Positions 25,190 to 37,300 of a stretch of 64,000 nucleotides of DNA are shown here, in pieces (positions within the stretch are counted from its first letter, which is position 1; every line of letters begins with the position of its first letter). This DNA is from Diatrype stigma. Its lineage: Eukaryota; Ascomycota; Sordariomycetes; Xylariales; Diatrypaceae. A program made the translations under genes and the position numbers. The stretch is from positions 744,001 through 808,000 of the forward strand of contig JAKJXP020000006.1 of assembly GCA_022225965.2 (NCBI GenBank), in the 5' to 3' direction. The notes below the pieces were generated by a model. That model saw only the letters and a list, made by a program, of their open reading frames with translations. It ran no database searches and was not told where the DNA came from.

Positions 25190-25660
25190 TCTGATCTGAC
25201 AGGGCTGCTTTACTCAATTCTCAATCTTCGCCATTGTCCGTGGAAGGACATACCTAATTAATGTAGCGAATATCGAATGGAGTTTTGCTTTCAAGGCGAG
25301 GGGTGTTCAGATGTTTGGTGTGACGTTGCTTTTGCTGAGATGATGATGGGATCTAGTTAGTTGTGTGCGGAGTTAGAAATGCTAGGGATGGAGCTGTTAG
25401 AACGTGAGCCGAGAGATTATTGAGAATAAACCCCTTAAGCTGACCGGCCTCGGGCTATATGGATAGTTAGACACATGAAGTTGAGAATAGCTTTCCGTTT
25501 GAATCGAGGGTCATGATGTGCATATATATATGAGCCTGGAATGGTGGTATAAGATCGAACCAATTGCCTGTTTTATCCAACATCTTCAGGTCGCCTCACT
25601 TCCGTATGATGCCCCTCTAACATAGACTCAAATCCATTAACTAGCACCATCTTCCATGAA
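25190..25660. other. Convergent 3' ends of the RGS and DUF1348 genes
   Basis: The 471 bp between two facing stop codons, presumably both 3' UTRs. AT-rich pieces include AATAAA-like GAATAAACC at 25423 on the + strand. No further feature seen. Confidence 0.4.
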
Positions 25661-26380
25661 TCACCAGTGCTCCTCCGAAATCTGGACCGCATTCACATCG
25701 ACGCCGTCCTTGAACCAGCGCTCGGCCTCGGCGATGGCGACGTCGTTGCCGCTCATCTGGCGCTTGCGCATGAGGCCGTCCGGGGCGAAGGTCCAGTCCT
25801 CGAGGCCGTAGGTGCGCCACCACTTGCCCGCGGCGTCGTGCCACTCGTACCAGAACTGCACGGCGATGCGGTCCCCGCCGAAGGCGAACAGCTCCTTGCG
25901 CAGCCGGTACCCCTGCTCGCGCTCCCACTTGCGCGCCAGGAACGCCCGGATCTCGTCCCGCCCCCGCAGGAACTGGTCCCGGTTGCGCCACACCGAGTCC
26001 TCCGTGTAGGCGAGCTTGACTTTGTCTGGGTCCCTGTGGGTGGGTGGTGACGGAAGGTTTTGTCAGCGATCTTGCCAGTTTATGGGGACACGTTGAGTGA
26101 TTTGGTTTGGTTCGGTTCGAAAGGGGAAGGGAAGGGGAAAAGGCAATGAACAGAGAGAGTACAAGCATGGACACAATAGATCAATAACACACTTCGTATT
26201 CCAAGCATCCTGTGCTGCTTTCACCTTGACCCGGGCCGTCTCGATCGTGAAGGGCGGGTAGGGCGGCTTTCCTTGGATCTCCGCTGTCGCCATTGTGCGT
26301 ATTATGCGTAGGCTGGTCTTAGGAGGTTGCTTGAGGCTATTCCGTAGTTGGGAGAGGCTTTGAAGAGCGAGTATCTTCAT
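25661..26380 (-). CDS. DUF1348 / NTF2-like (SnoaL-type) protein
   Basis: Small cone-fold (NTF2-like) protein of the DUF1348 family. Members are widespread in fungi and bacteria and have no settled reaction. Exons are 26380-26193 and 26033-25661 with a 159-bp intron, giving 186 residues. The conserved run starts [20 protein letters not shown] (across the splice), then [34 protein letters not shown] and [16 protein letters not shown]. The start is uncertain. ATG at 26380 has A at -3 and adds a basic amphipathic 29 residues that could be a mitochondrial presequence. ATG at 26293 (157 residues, MATAEIQG) also has a good context and matches the usual family length. A TA dinucleotide run lies about 45 bp upstream. 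Confidence 0.88.
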
Positions 26381-27836
26381 GGTCCCTGCTTAAGATCGGG
26401 CGTCAACTACTCAGCCCATGGATATATATATATATATATAATATGTCTTGCACCTCATTTATTTAGAGCTTGAAAGAATCTCCGGGATTTGATGCCCTCG
26501 TGATTTGGATTGCCGACCCCTGTCTTGATTGAGCCGGAGAACTCTTTGAGTCCCATGGGCTCGTTCCCCTGAGTCATAGTCGTAGTATAATTAGGATATG
26601 GTCTCCATCATGATGCTTCACAAAGGCGTGCAAGACTTTTAGTTACCTGACTATGTACTCGGCTTGTAGTTTACTTAGTACTTAATGAATATAATCCCGT
26701 TGTTTCCGCGGAAGTTTCGCGCGATGAAGTCATGGCAATAGGTACTCGAATGCTACTCGGGAATCGGTAACCAGACCTGTCACCATGTCCACTCACCTAC
26801 CTTCACTGCTTAACTATTCAAATCCCGAGGAGTTCTATACCTCCAAGTAGGTATGCAGGCACTCATTAACTATTCGTTGTCTGGCCATGAATCAGCTAAC
26901 ATCCGCATTTCCCGCATCTGCATATTTGTTTGTATAAAGTGGTATATTTTGCTTACTGGTGATCTACGCTCGATGACAGAAGATGTTTGTAACTCGGGTA
27001 TAACGAAATGAAAACAGCGCGTTGACGTATGTACGTATGAAACATGTGGAACACGATAGCTATGCGACAGTGCAGGTTGAGCTATAGCTAAGGAGCCCCC
27101 TACTATTACCTCCTAGTAGCTAATGATCAGACACCGGGCGGTGCGGCCGCCGGTGCATCCGACGTCGGAACCCCGAAGCTGCAGTGATTTGGAAGAGGGA
27201 CATGAAATAACGAGCCTCGGAGGCTTTGGACAGGCACGACAGGGGGGAATGGAATGACGGAATCAACTGACTGGCTACCCCTCTGCCCCTCCAAAACCCC
27301 TCTAGAACAGGCCTTAACTACTTACCTAGAGTCCTAGTGAACCCCCGCCCCCACCACAATTGGTGACGAAGGGGAATATATTTTACCTATACCTAGTATT
27401 GCCTGCCCATCTGTTGTTCGTTCCTACCTGTTTGGCCCTCAAGGTGGTCGTCTGGTGCCAATAGTCCAGGTACATAATCCAGTAGGTAACTGAAACAAGA
27501 ATATATCGTGCATGCATACATACATACCCAAGTATCTGCTATATAATACGGTATAAAGAGACTTGCCTACCTGTCTACCTGCCTACTTAGTATAACGTCA
27601 GGAGTGGACTGTTCCGCACCGATCCGCACAAACTAACGGCTTACGTATCGACCTACTTCTCTCAGGTTCGTTTCAAGCGAGACATATTAAATACGTACAG
27701 CCTGCCCTCCGGATAACAACTTACGCACTCCCCCTTCCAGACAATCTCTCAATCAACAAGATCACTATACAGACTATTCCACAAAGCATTAAGAGAGATC
27801 TAAGTAAATACCTAAACACCACCACACACAGCCAAG
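26381..27836. other. Divergent promoter region between DUF1348 and peroxiredoxin genes
   Basis: About 1.45 kb. It contains a TA dinucleotide run (26422-26444), a GC-rich patch GGGCGGTGCGGCCGCCGGTGC near 27137, several GTAGGTA/TACCTAC motifs (27395, 27482, 27570-27590), and a C/A-rich leader just before 27837. No open frame with coding character. Confidence 0.45.
26422..26444. repeat. TA dinucleotide microsatellite
   Basis: About ten TA units upstream of the DUF1348 gene, within 65 bp of its first ATG. It could serve as a TATA-like element or simply be a microsatellite. Confidence 0.8.
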
Positions 27837-28544
27837 ATGACTGCCCTCAAGCCCGGAGACACCTTCCCCGAGGACGTCAAGTTCTCCTACATCCCCTACC
27901 TTCCCGAGAACGACTCCGTCACGGCCTGCGGCATCCCCCAGACCTACGATGCGAGCAAGGGTAAGCAACGCCCTCCCCTTTCTATTCTTTGACCAAGCAA
28001 GAACCGAGATCCGAGGAGAAGTCATGTAGAACTAACAAAGGCCTCTTTGGCTACAACAGAATTCAAGGAGAAGAAGGTCGTCCTCGTCGCGGTGCCCGGC
28101 GCCTTCACGCCGACGTGCCAGAACCAGCACGTCACGGGCTTCATCAAGCTGCTGCCCGAGCTGAAGAAGAAGGGCGTCGACCAGGTCGTCGTCGTGGCCT
28201 ACAACGACGCCTTCGTCATGTCGGCCTGGGGCAAGGCGAACGGCGTCAAGGATGATTCTATCGTGAGTCCCTCTCTCCTCTCCTCTAAACCACACCTCCT
28301 TTCCTCTTTTATAAAAGGGGGAAACACGGACGACTCGTTTGACTGGTTTGACTAACGCACCTGCCTGCAGCTCTTCGTCTCCGACGACGGCGTTCCCTTC
28401 AGCAGCAGCCTGGGCTGGACCATGGGCCCCCGCACCGCGCGCTACGCCATCGTCGTCGACCACGGCAAGGTCGTCTACGCCGAGAAGGAGCCCACCCGGG
28501 GCCTGGACGTGTCGAGCGCCGAGGCGGTCCTGTCCAAGTTGTAA
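27837..28544 (+). CDS. AHP1: Ahp1/PMP20-type peroxiredoxin (Prx5 subfamily)
   Basis: Thioredoxin-dependent peroxidase that reduces alkyl and hydrogen peroxides; family members are cytosolic or peroxisomal. Exons are 27837-27960, 28060-28262 and 28371-28544, giving 166 residues. The active-site motif [12 protein letters not shown] places the peroxidatic Cys at 61. A second Cys at 31 (TACGIP) matches the position of the resolving Cys of yeast Ahp1 (Cys31/Cys62), so an Ahp1-like two-Cys mechanism is inferred. Other family motifs are [26 protein letters not shown] and [18 protein letters not shown]. The C-terminus ends AVLSKL. SKL at the extreme end is a canonical type-1 peroxisomal targeting signal, so peroxisomal import is plausible. 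Confidence 0.95.
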
Positions 28545-29680
28545 AACAAAAAGGGGATAAATAGGGATAAGATAGAATAGAGAACCTACGTGTGTTAAAT
28601 CACGGGATCAAGAAACCCTGCGAAGCATGGAGGGGCAGGCAAGAAGAGAAAACAACTCTTCCCCTGGATATCCAATATGGCACCACGCGAGGTGGACAAG
28701 AGATAGAGCGAGGTTTTCCTACTGAACTCGAACCACCTATGAATAGATGAATAAACAAAGAAATCTAAACTCATCCGACATGGCATTTGACACTACGTAT
28801 GGAGGTTGGAATACCTCGGAACTTCGCGGACGGCAGGACGAAGTATATACTGCACGTATGGATCTTTTTGAACCCGGAGTGCTCGAGCGGTAGTGATCAA
28901 GCATACTATGTAGCCCAGGGACGGGACCATTGGAAAGAACTTCGATCGAGAAGAAGTTATTAGGGAACAGGAGATGGAAAGCGCTAGGCCGGCTACACCA
29001 TCTGACGGAGACACGATCGATCAGGCTCTAGGTATCGGTTGGTTCTCTTGCATTTGGGATGATAATCACGTCAATAGTAGGTAGACCCGGACACAAAGCT
29101 GGACACAACCTGAGCTTTCCGCACAGGAAGAAGGGAGCCTATCACGATATCGTCCTACACCTCCAATAGCAAAATACACGATGTCGGACCACGATTAGGA
29201 CAAGCTGGTATTGGATGAGCTACCAGGCTAACTAGAGAACCTCCCCGGTTTGCCATGCGTGGGTTGAGTAGAATAGAGAGAAGACGAGAGACCATGCTGC
29301 AAGTAGGCAGGTGGGTGGGTAGGTAGGTAGGTCCCTCCCAGCCGACTGAGAACGCGCGCGCGTATAGTATCATGGGGGTATTGGTTTGGTTTTGACTTTG
29401 GACTTCAATTTCTGAGTGGTCGAAAATCAACAACGAAATAAAAAGGAACCGACACACTAGATAGAAAGTCTCATGAGGTAAAAGAATTCCATTCCATGTA
29501 ACCCACTGGACTGCCTGCCTGCCTGCCGAAGACGCCGCCGTGTTGTTGCATTTCATTTGCACTGCACGGTAGTAGACATGTTTTGATGATCTCTTAAGGA
29601 TGTTTTTGTTGTCTTATCTTCTCGTTTCATTCATCCTCGCTCTCCCTTTTCCCTACGAACCAGCCAGACTAGCAAAGTCT
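28545..29680. other. Convergent 3' region between peroxiredoxin and rpl24
   Basis: About 1.1 kb between facing stop codons. It contains GTAGGTAGGTAGGT tandem tetramers (29318-29332), a CGCGCGCG stretch near 29352, and TGCCTGCCTGCC near 29515. No coding frame is supported. Confidence 0.45.
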
Positions 29681-30590
29681 CTACTTCGTCCGGGCGGCAG
29701 GCTTTGACTGAGCACCCTTTGCGCCCTGCTTGCCGACGATGCGCTGGGTCTGGCCCTTGCTGGCAGTGGCATTCTTGGCCTTGTCGCTCTTCTTGGCGGC
29801 GGCGGAGGCCGCCTTCTTCTCCTTGCTCTCCTTGATGGCCTGGGCGCGGGCGGCGGACCGGGCCTCGGGTCTCATCGATCGCTTCTCCTTGATGACATCG
29901 AGGGAGGCACCAACGATGGCTCGCTGGGCCTTGACGGTTCGGCGGGTTCGCTTCTTGGCAACTTCCTGTAGGGGTGTTAGTTCATGTTCATGTCCGTGTT
30001 TGTGTTCGTGTTTTCTCGCTCTGGTCGACCATCCACATCTCGAGTGGACATGTACACAGATACGCGTGGATGTTTTCGGATATGCGATCAAGATCGGGAG
30101 GGGTTCTTCGTACCTCAGAGATACCCTTGCGGTGCTGTCGTCGGAAGAGAACGGTCCAGGAGATGCGACGGGGGTTCTTGCGCTGGAGGAAAAGCGACTC
30201 GGACTTGCCGTTCTGGAATCGGAAGACCTTGCTGTCGCCTCTGACGTAGAGTTTACCCTGTAGGAGTGGATGTCTGTCAGCTTTCCATTCGGACGGGATC
30301 CCGGGATGAGCATGGCGGAGTCGTGGTAAGGGATTGATTATCGGAACAGCGGAACAGCGGGACAGCGAGAACGGTGGCAATCGGCATCAGAAAATTTCTC
30401 CATTGTTCCATCGTAGTTATGTTTATCGACCCCGTCCACCAACTTCCCTCTGCCATGCCTATGCCGAGACCGATCGCGCTGGATTCAATGCTGAAGGTGC
30501 AGTGCAGTGCGATAATCACGAAACATGGCCAAAACGTACCTTGCCAGGGTAAATTCTCTGGCCAGAGAAGGTGTCGTCGTAAGTTCTCAT
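29681..30590 (-). CDS. rpl24: 60S ribosomal protein L24 (eL24)
   Basis: Large-subunit ribosomal protein whose C-terminal helix forms a bridge to the 40S subunit. Exons are 30590-30540, 30257-30114 and 29965-29681 with introns of 282 and 148 bp, giving 159 residues. The fungal L24 opening [19 protein letters not shown] spans the first splice. The core is [20 protein letters not shown] and [20 protein letters not shown], followed by [20 protein letters not shown]. The tail is Lys/Ala-rich. An intron directly after a very short first exon is common in fungal ribosomal protein genes. It is divergent from tad1 across 559 bp. Confidence 0.96.
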
Positions 30591-31149
30591 GGTGACTGTG
30601 GGTGAAAGACGAGAACTTCCGGGGTGTGCTGGCTGAGCTGCTGTGGGTTAGTTGAAGGTTTGGAGGTGGTGGTTCGGTCGTGAGGGTGTCGGAAATTGTC
30701 TTGGTCGCTTCGCTTCGCTTCTCGATTGGCAGTGGGTGGCTCCCGGACACAGTGGACGCACGCACGCACTGGAATTCGCGAATTGCGGATATTTCGAAAA
30801 ATTGGTGCGCCGCTTGTGGGATCCGATGACTCAGCTATCTATCTTAGCGCATCTCCCGCCCTTAGGCCCTTAGGGTCTGATGGGACCAGCTGATTGGGGG
30901 TGTGGCTGATGCTCTGCTGCTGCGTGGCTGGGTACATACAAAGGTACTGTGTATACACAAGTCCCCGAAATAGACATGTCGCTCTTGGACGCAAACCTTC
31001 AGTTTAGCGATACCTTATGTACTTTAACCCTTCTCTAAGGAAATCAAGGAGATCAATACGCCCTGGACCAGCCCCTACACCATACAGACCACCATTGTTA
31101 CATTATTGCTATACAGGTCTTGCGGTTGGGACAGTGAAATCATGCCTCG
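30591..31149. promoter_or_regulatory. Shared promoter region of rpl24 and tad1
   Basis: The 559 bp between divergent starts. It includes GAAGGTTTGGAGGTGG near 30652, a CGCACGCACGCAC run near 30765 and a CCTTAGGCCCTTAGGG duplication near 30861. A ribosomal protein promoter is expected here, but I cannot assign factor sites. Confidence 0.4.
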
Positions 31150-31153
31150 ATGA
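31142..31153 (+). promoter_or_regulatory. uORF whose stop overlaps the tad1 start codon
   Basis: A three-codon upstream frame (ATG CCT CGA TGA) ends in the tetranucleotide ATGA shared with the tad1 ATG at 31150. The arrangement would place terminating ribosomes on the main start. It matters only if the transcript begins upstream of 31142, which is likely but not shown. Confidence 0.6.
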
Positions 31154-32896
31154 CTGTAACTGTTGACCCAGACCGCATCGCTTCCCTCGTCCAGAAGGAA
31201 TATCATGCGCTTCCAGCCAAGAGGAAGCCCGCCGTACGCGGCAATGGCATCCACGAATGGGTGCCCCTGAGTGGGATAATGGCTCAAGGTAATTTCTCTC
31301 TGTAAATCTTATTAGCTCTCAAATTCTAACTTCTGTCTCCATTAGGACAGGATGGCAATTTATACTGTCTAGCTCTGGCGTGCGTAGACTTGTCCCATCC
31401 TCATATTATGATAGTTGAAACATGTAGAATGACGGACACACGTGAGCTAACCGCCCACTGGCTCAACCCACAGCACAGGCATGAAGTGCCTCCCTAGCTC
31501 CAAGCTCCCGCAGGCGCGGGGCAACGTGCTCCACGACTGGCACGCCGAGGTCCTGGTCATCCGGGCCTTCAACCGGTTCGTGCTCGAGGAGTGTCGGCAG
31601 CTGGCGCTCGGGGGTCCCGACGCCACGTCCCCCTTTCTGCGCCGCCGCACGGCCGAGGATATCTCCCGTTGTTGTGGCGGCAGTAGCGGAGGCGGAAGCG
31701 GAAGCGGAAGTTACAATGACAGCTGGCACGCCCAGCCCTTCGCCTGGCGCGAAGACGTCGCTCTGCACATGTACTGCTCCGAGGCGCCCTGCGGCGACGC
31801 CAGCATGGAGCTGACGATGGCCGCGCAGGCGGATGCCTCGCCGTGGGACGTCCCTGCTCCCCCCACTCCTCTTCCTCTTCCTCTTCCTCCTCCTTCTTCT
31901 TCTTCCCCCTTACCAGGCCGCGCCTTCTTCTCCCTCCTAGGCGCCGTGCGCCGCAAGCCCGCGCGCGGCGACGCGCCCCCGACGCTGTCGAAATCGTGCT
32001 CAGACAAGCTGGCGCTCCGGCAGTGCACGTCGCTGCTGGCGGCGACGACGGCGCTCCTCGTGAGTCCCGGGGGCGCCTACCTGCGCACGATGGTCCTGCC
32101 GACGTCGCAGTTCTCGGCGGCTGGGTGTCGGCGGGCGTTCTCGGGTGGTGGTGCGGAAGGAGAAGAGGAGGAAGGAGAGGAGGATTCGAGGGACAGGGAA
32201 AGGGGGAGGGAGGCAGGGGAAGGAAGGGGAGGACGCATGCGTCCCCTAACTAACCGCAGATGGGCAGGCGGATACGCCTTCCGACCCTTCGAGGTCCGCA
32301 CGACGGACCTCGAGTTCGCCTTCTCGCGGCGCGAGGTCGCGAGGCGGGCTGCTGCTGCCACTTCTACCACCACCGAGAACAAGAACGATACCAAGAAGGG
32401 CAGAACCGCCGCTAGCAACCTAGCAGTGGCGTGGACTGCTGCCCCTACACCTATACGCCCACCTACACACCCACCCATCTTTGCCGTGCTATCCCCAAGA
32501 GGAGGGGGGCGCGAAGAGGCAACCCTAGGCGGCACGCTGCAGGGACATCGGCGGCGGCTCAGCGACGCCGGAGACGACGCGCGGGGAGCGAGCTTTACCT
32601 CACGGCGGCAGCTGTGGGGGCTCGCTGCTGAGGTAGCGGCGGCGGTGGCAGCAGTGACGTCAATCACAACAACGACGATCGAGATACAGCATGCGTTAGC
32701 TGGTGGTTTTAGTGGCGCCGACGCAAACGCAGATGCAGACACGAGCGTGAGTGGTGTGGAGAGAGAAGGGAGGACGTACGGCGAGGTGAAAGGGTGTGGG
32801 CTCCTGACCCCTAGGAGGAGGGTCAAGGAGGAGGTCTGGGCGGCGGCGTTGAAGGGGTGGGCGAGGAATGAAGGGGATGATGGTTTTAGCCTCTAG
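31150..32896 (+). CDS. tad1: tRNA-specific adenosine deaminase 1 (Tad1/ADAT1)
   Basis: Tad1 converts adenosine 37 of eukaryotic tRNA-Ala to inosine, using a zinc-bound water. Exons are 31150-31288, 31346-31379 and 31474-32896, giving 531 residues. The A-deaminase signature is complete: HAE at 81-83 (His ligand and Glu proton shuttle), PCGDAS with Cys164, and SCSDK with Cys233. The opening GNGIHEWVPLSGIMAQ and CLALATGMKCLPSSKL are family-typical. The C-terminal half keeps FRPFEVRTTDLEFAFSRR and GASFTSRRQLW. Several low-complexity inserts enlarge the protein: a Gly/Ser run after residue 125, a Pro-rich run near 185-205 and an acidic Glu run near 290. The alternative start is out of frame (see the uORF). 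Confidence 0.93.
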
Positions 32897-33555
32897 CTGT
32901 CTAGATATGCACTTGTATTTCAAGAATATGGGATCGTCATGAAATCTTTGATCAGAGGAATCACGTACGAAGAACCTCTGTTCCTTTGTGTGTATATAAG
33001 CGATGAGGTCAACTCCTTTCCCCGCACCCCCTTACTACCACTATGTGTTTCTCATCAACTACTATATTAGAGGGTCTTAAGGGGCAATAATGGTTCAGAA
33101 AGCCCCCGAATTCACAGCAGATAGGAGGACGACAGACACAAGAGCGTTGTTTGTTTCGTTTTGTTTCGTTATTTTTCCAGAGAACTCCCATCCTCTCACG
33201 CCGGCGACAACGATGGTGACGACAACGATGATGATGATAAATGCGTGAGCCCTTTCAGGAGCTTTGCACGATACACAGAAATTACACTACCGACCAATGA
33301 TCAAAATGCCATTCGCCTGCCATCCATCTCAACCATAACACATATTGACCCTTTTCGGTCGGTTTTCTTTTTCCTAACCCGTTTCATCTCAACTAAAAAC
33401 TTCCGGTGCGCAAAGAATGCTCCTAGCCTGTTGGGTCACGGTTTCATAGATGGGGTCCGTGTCCTTGCTTTCAATCCCGTTCCTGTTCGGGGACGAGAGG
33501 GCAGCAGGGGTGGGAGCGAGGGGGCGGGGTCTTTGGTTCTCAAGAGGGGTTTGGT
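32897..33555. other. Convergent 3' region between tad1 and NAC beta genes
   Basis: About 660 bp. A TATATAAG string occurs at 32993 and a GATGATGATGATAA-like repeat near 33220-33240. Probably both 3' UTRs; no gene seen. Confidence 0.4.
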
Positions 33556-34357
33556 CTATTCGACCTTGCTCTCGAAGTTCTCGCCAGCAACCAGGTCGGG
33601 GATATCATCGTCGTCAGCATCCTTAGTGTCCTTGGACATGTTCTGATAGCTCTCGGCCAGCTTCCTGAGCGAGGCTAGAGAGTCGGGACCGAGCTGGTTA
33701 AGGATGCCAGGGACCAGCTCCGTCAGCTCCTTGTCCTCGCCATGTCCATAGATGGCGAAGGTGTTGGAGGGCACGGCGGCGTGGACTGTGGGGGGTTGTT
33801 AGAAATTGATGGATGAACAGCTGTCTGGATGACATGAGGCATCATAGCGGACGACTTACCCTTAGGGGCAGAGAAGTGGATGACGTTGCCGTCGCTCTTG
33901 AACATGTTCACTTCCTCAATTGCCTGGATGGGTTGCGTGTTCAGCTTCTTCAGTGTTGTCTGGAGCTTCTTGTCATCGTTGGAGTTCCGTGCAACGTTGC
34001 GCTTCTGCTTGTGTCTCGGGGTTCCCTTTCCACCTGGCACGGATCGTTCAAGTCAGCATGGTTTCATAACGTAATGAAAGTCATGTGAAGAAAGCCTGAA
34101 GCCTGAGTAAATATGTAGATATTCGTAGCTCCAATCCCGCCCCATCAGCCCGCAATTGAGCACATCCCACTTTCATTTTTGACCCCGCTATGTTTCCTTC
34201 ACTTGTTGTATCCTCCAAGTTTTCCTCCGGTTCTCGTCGCATATTCGAGCAACAAGCAGATGGAAGGGCGAAATAGCATATATAAAAATTACATACCGGT
34301 ACGGGCAGGGGCGGCATTGCCGAACTTCTTCTTGAGGAGCTCCTGGACGTCGGGCAT
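33556..34357 (-). CDS. EGD1: Nascent polypeptide-associated complex subunit beta
   Basis: NAC beta heterodimerises with NAC alpha, docks at the ribosomal exit tunnel through its basic N-terminus and shields nascent chains. Exons are 34357-34297, 34033-33860 and 33785-33556, with introns of 263 and 74 bp, giving 154 residues. The N-terminus shows [20 protein letters not shown] followed by the ribosome-binding [17 protein letters not shown] (an RRKxxxK-like motif in the family). The NAC domain runs from about 38 to 103 ([40 protein letters not shown]). The C-terminus is acidic ([21 protein letters not shown]). Confidence 0.95.
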
Positions 34358-37300
34358 GATGATGGCCGGTATGTGGATTTGTGGGATTGCGAGGGAGGGG
34401 TCGTTCGGTTCGAGATCGGAAATCGGAGTCGACTAGAAAGTGATTGTTAGAATCCCAAGTGTCGTCAATGTCGCCTGTACATAGATGAAGAACTATCAGA
34501 GGCGAGGCAAGTGTTATGGTCGCAGACTAGTTCACGAATCTGGGAACAATTGTGAAGATACTAGGCGGGTGGCCAAAATCCTCCCGCCATGGCACACACA
34601 AACCACCGCCCACACATTGCGCAGCTGGATAAGTGCATACATAGGTACATATTATGGAGTACATGGGCAGGTGGGCAGGCAGGGTATGGCTTGGTTGTCA
34701 CATACTGAAAGAAGGGAAGGCTAAGGGAATTGGATAAAGTTTCTACTCACATACAGTATTAAGGCGTCCCTGAATCTAGAGGTCGCAAATGAAAATGCCG
34801 TCGTCGTCAAGTCGTGAAAGGTACGAGGTAGGAAGTAGGCAACTCGAAGTAAATTCGCAAGTCCGGCTCGTCGTCGGGGCTTGGGCTTGGGCTTGGGCTT
34901 GGGGCTTGGGGCTTGTGGTGCTATAGAGGGTCGAGCTTAGCTGTGCAAAGTGCGAGGGGGGAGAGGGAGGGGTCCCGCCTGCCATTGAAAATGTGCGCTG
35001 CCAAGACTTTTTTCCGTTTCGCTTGTGGATTAACCCTGTTCCGGGGTGCTCGGGGAGGTCCACAGCCCTGCCCCGCCTTACCTAACCCGACCTCACGGGC
35101 ATTGCCCAGGTGGAGACTTCCAAAGCTTGAGCCCATTTGCTTCAGCCTCAACACTCCATCGGCTTGTTGTGGTATTATCGTCCATTCGCCCATCCGCCTG
35201 AGGGAGCTCCATATAACCACAATGGACTTATTGCAAGTCTCTGCGGGATGAAGCTACATTCTGGATATGTAAAGGCGATTCCTCAAAGGCGATTCCTCAG
35301 CATGGAGTGACGAGTCTACCTAGTATACCTTCTAAGTTCTAATAAGCCGTCAAGTAGCTAGCTAGGTAGTTACTCAGAGGCTCCTACTCGTATATCTGGG
35401 TCAGCTCTATCATTGCGCCAGCTGTCTTGATCGATCTTGTCTGGGTACCTTTCATTGAAGTCATACGGACGCCGTTGGATCCCCGTAGTCTTGTCTGATT
35501 CTTCGTTGAGGTGGATCTTTCAGTACGGAAACCGAGATCTGGAAAGAGATTGCCAAGTGAACCGTAGCAATAGGTATCATATGCCACTGCCCTCACTCGA
35601 ACGCGGAGCATCGGTTCAAACTGAATCTGCGGCGAGTATACGAGCACAAGCAAACGGAATATACAGGTCATCTCTGGAAGCCTTCTACGATCATCTGGTG
35701 ACTCCGTTCATGGCCCTCATGTTATCTGCGCCCAGAACCGTGGCGAACATGTTTCGTACTTGTTGGCTATCGTATATCAGAAATCCTGATCATATGACGG
35801 CCCCTATAACTAGCACGGCCTATACTTACGATCTTCTGAAAAGGGTGGAAGTAGGGTCGGCGGGAGGTATGGAAGTATGCATCATATCAGGCTAAACTTT
35901 CAGACATGTCGAAGGAAATGATATATCCAGGGAATCTTCCGTAAGCCAGGACCCAGCATGAAGCATCAGCTCGATTCATTGCATATGCTGGGATCCTCTA
36001 ACGAGAACGGTCTCTCTTCTGCATACGTCGTCATGATCCTCCGCTCTACTCATCCCTCTCTTCATCTCCCTCGCCTAGCCGATACCGTCGTGCCGAGAGG
36101 GAACTCCAATCATCTGAGTCGGTTATTGCCAGGTGCTCTGGTGCCCGGGGTGATCGAACAGGTACTATGGGAAACTGTCTGGCTGTAGGTAGTAGTTTGA
36201 GGCATGTGTCACTCGTGTTCACTTGCCTGCCGTTTCTCGTTTCTGTGTTGTGGGCGGCATAAATATCACCCCTAGGGTTTTCACGTGGTTAGGCATTCCT
36301 GATTGTATCGGGCGGATATATATAGAGATAGGGGGGAAGGGGGGAGAGGGCCGGCGGACGGGAAAAGAAGAAGGGAAGTGGGAAAAAGAAAAGCGGTGCT
36401 GTTGTGTATCCGAAACAGTGATATTCGAAAGGGTGGCAAAGAGTGCTCGCCTCGCACCCCGTTGCCCCATGGGGTCTTACTACAGGATACTTGCCCACTC
36501 CTGAGAACTCCACTCTAAGTTGCCATAGGAAACCTATGTAGTCAGTCCCAGCCTATTTTCCACCAGCACGAGATCGCCAACAGAGGTATAGGATACTTAC
36601 CCTGGAACACTGTTTGTACGCCAGTGAGGTACATACATAGCCCAGCACCCTTGGGAGCCATCCCTTCCGTTCTCATCGTGATTCTCCCGCTCAGAGGACG
36701 GCTTATAGCCCTGAGCTTCCACAAACTCGGCACCGAATCGTGTTCGGATGATAAAGATTCCAGCCAAGATCTGCAAACTGTGTTGCGGAGTTCAAGCTCC
36801 TATCGGCAGTTGAAAGAGACACAGAGCTAGTCATACTATGGCATTGGGGACATATGCGGACACTCGGTTACAACAGCCACCGCGGAGCTGAAGACGCGCG
36901 CCAACATGCTGTGTAACGGCGTTATAAACGGCCGTTGACTGTAGCTGTCGTGTTACGGTGCGAGACAGACCTACGTCTTGCGATACTCCGACAAGTAGAC
37001 GCATAGGCATAGGAAGGATTTTGAACTTCGAGGTGTGATAGCCAAAGTGTAGAGTCGCGACTCGCGAAGGATACTGGACTGTGATAATGCGGAGGGCAAG
37101 TATGGATTGCATCCAAACCAGTATATCTTGCAGACCAGGAAGCCCGGAAAACTACTAGGTAATACCATACATGGGGTAGGTACCGGGAAAACGAAATAGT
37201 GTCAATTTGAGCAGCATTGCATATACCTTCATAAATCCTGCATGATTATTTAACCCCGTGCGCGAATGACGACGCAGTGTCGTATGTAGGTATGCTGCTA

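Noticed and set aside
32077..32826. 249-codon open frame on - across tad1
   Set aside because: Antisense shadow of tad1 exon 3.
35437..35895. 152-codon frame as a gene
   Set aside because: Begins at a TTG, no in-frame ATG of use, no domain and no splice partners.
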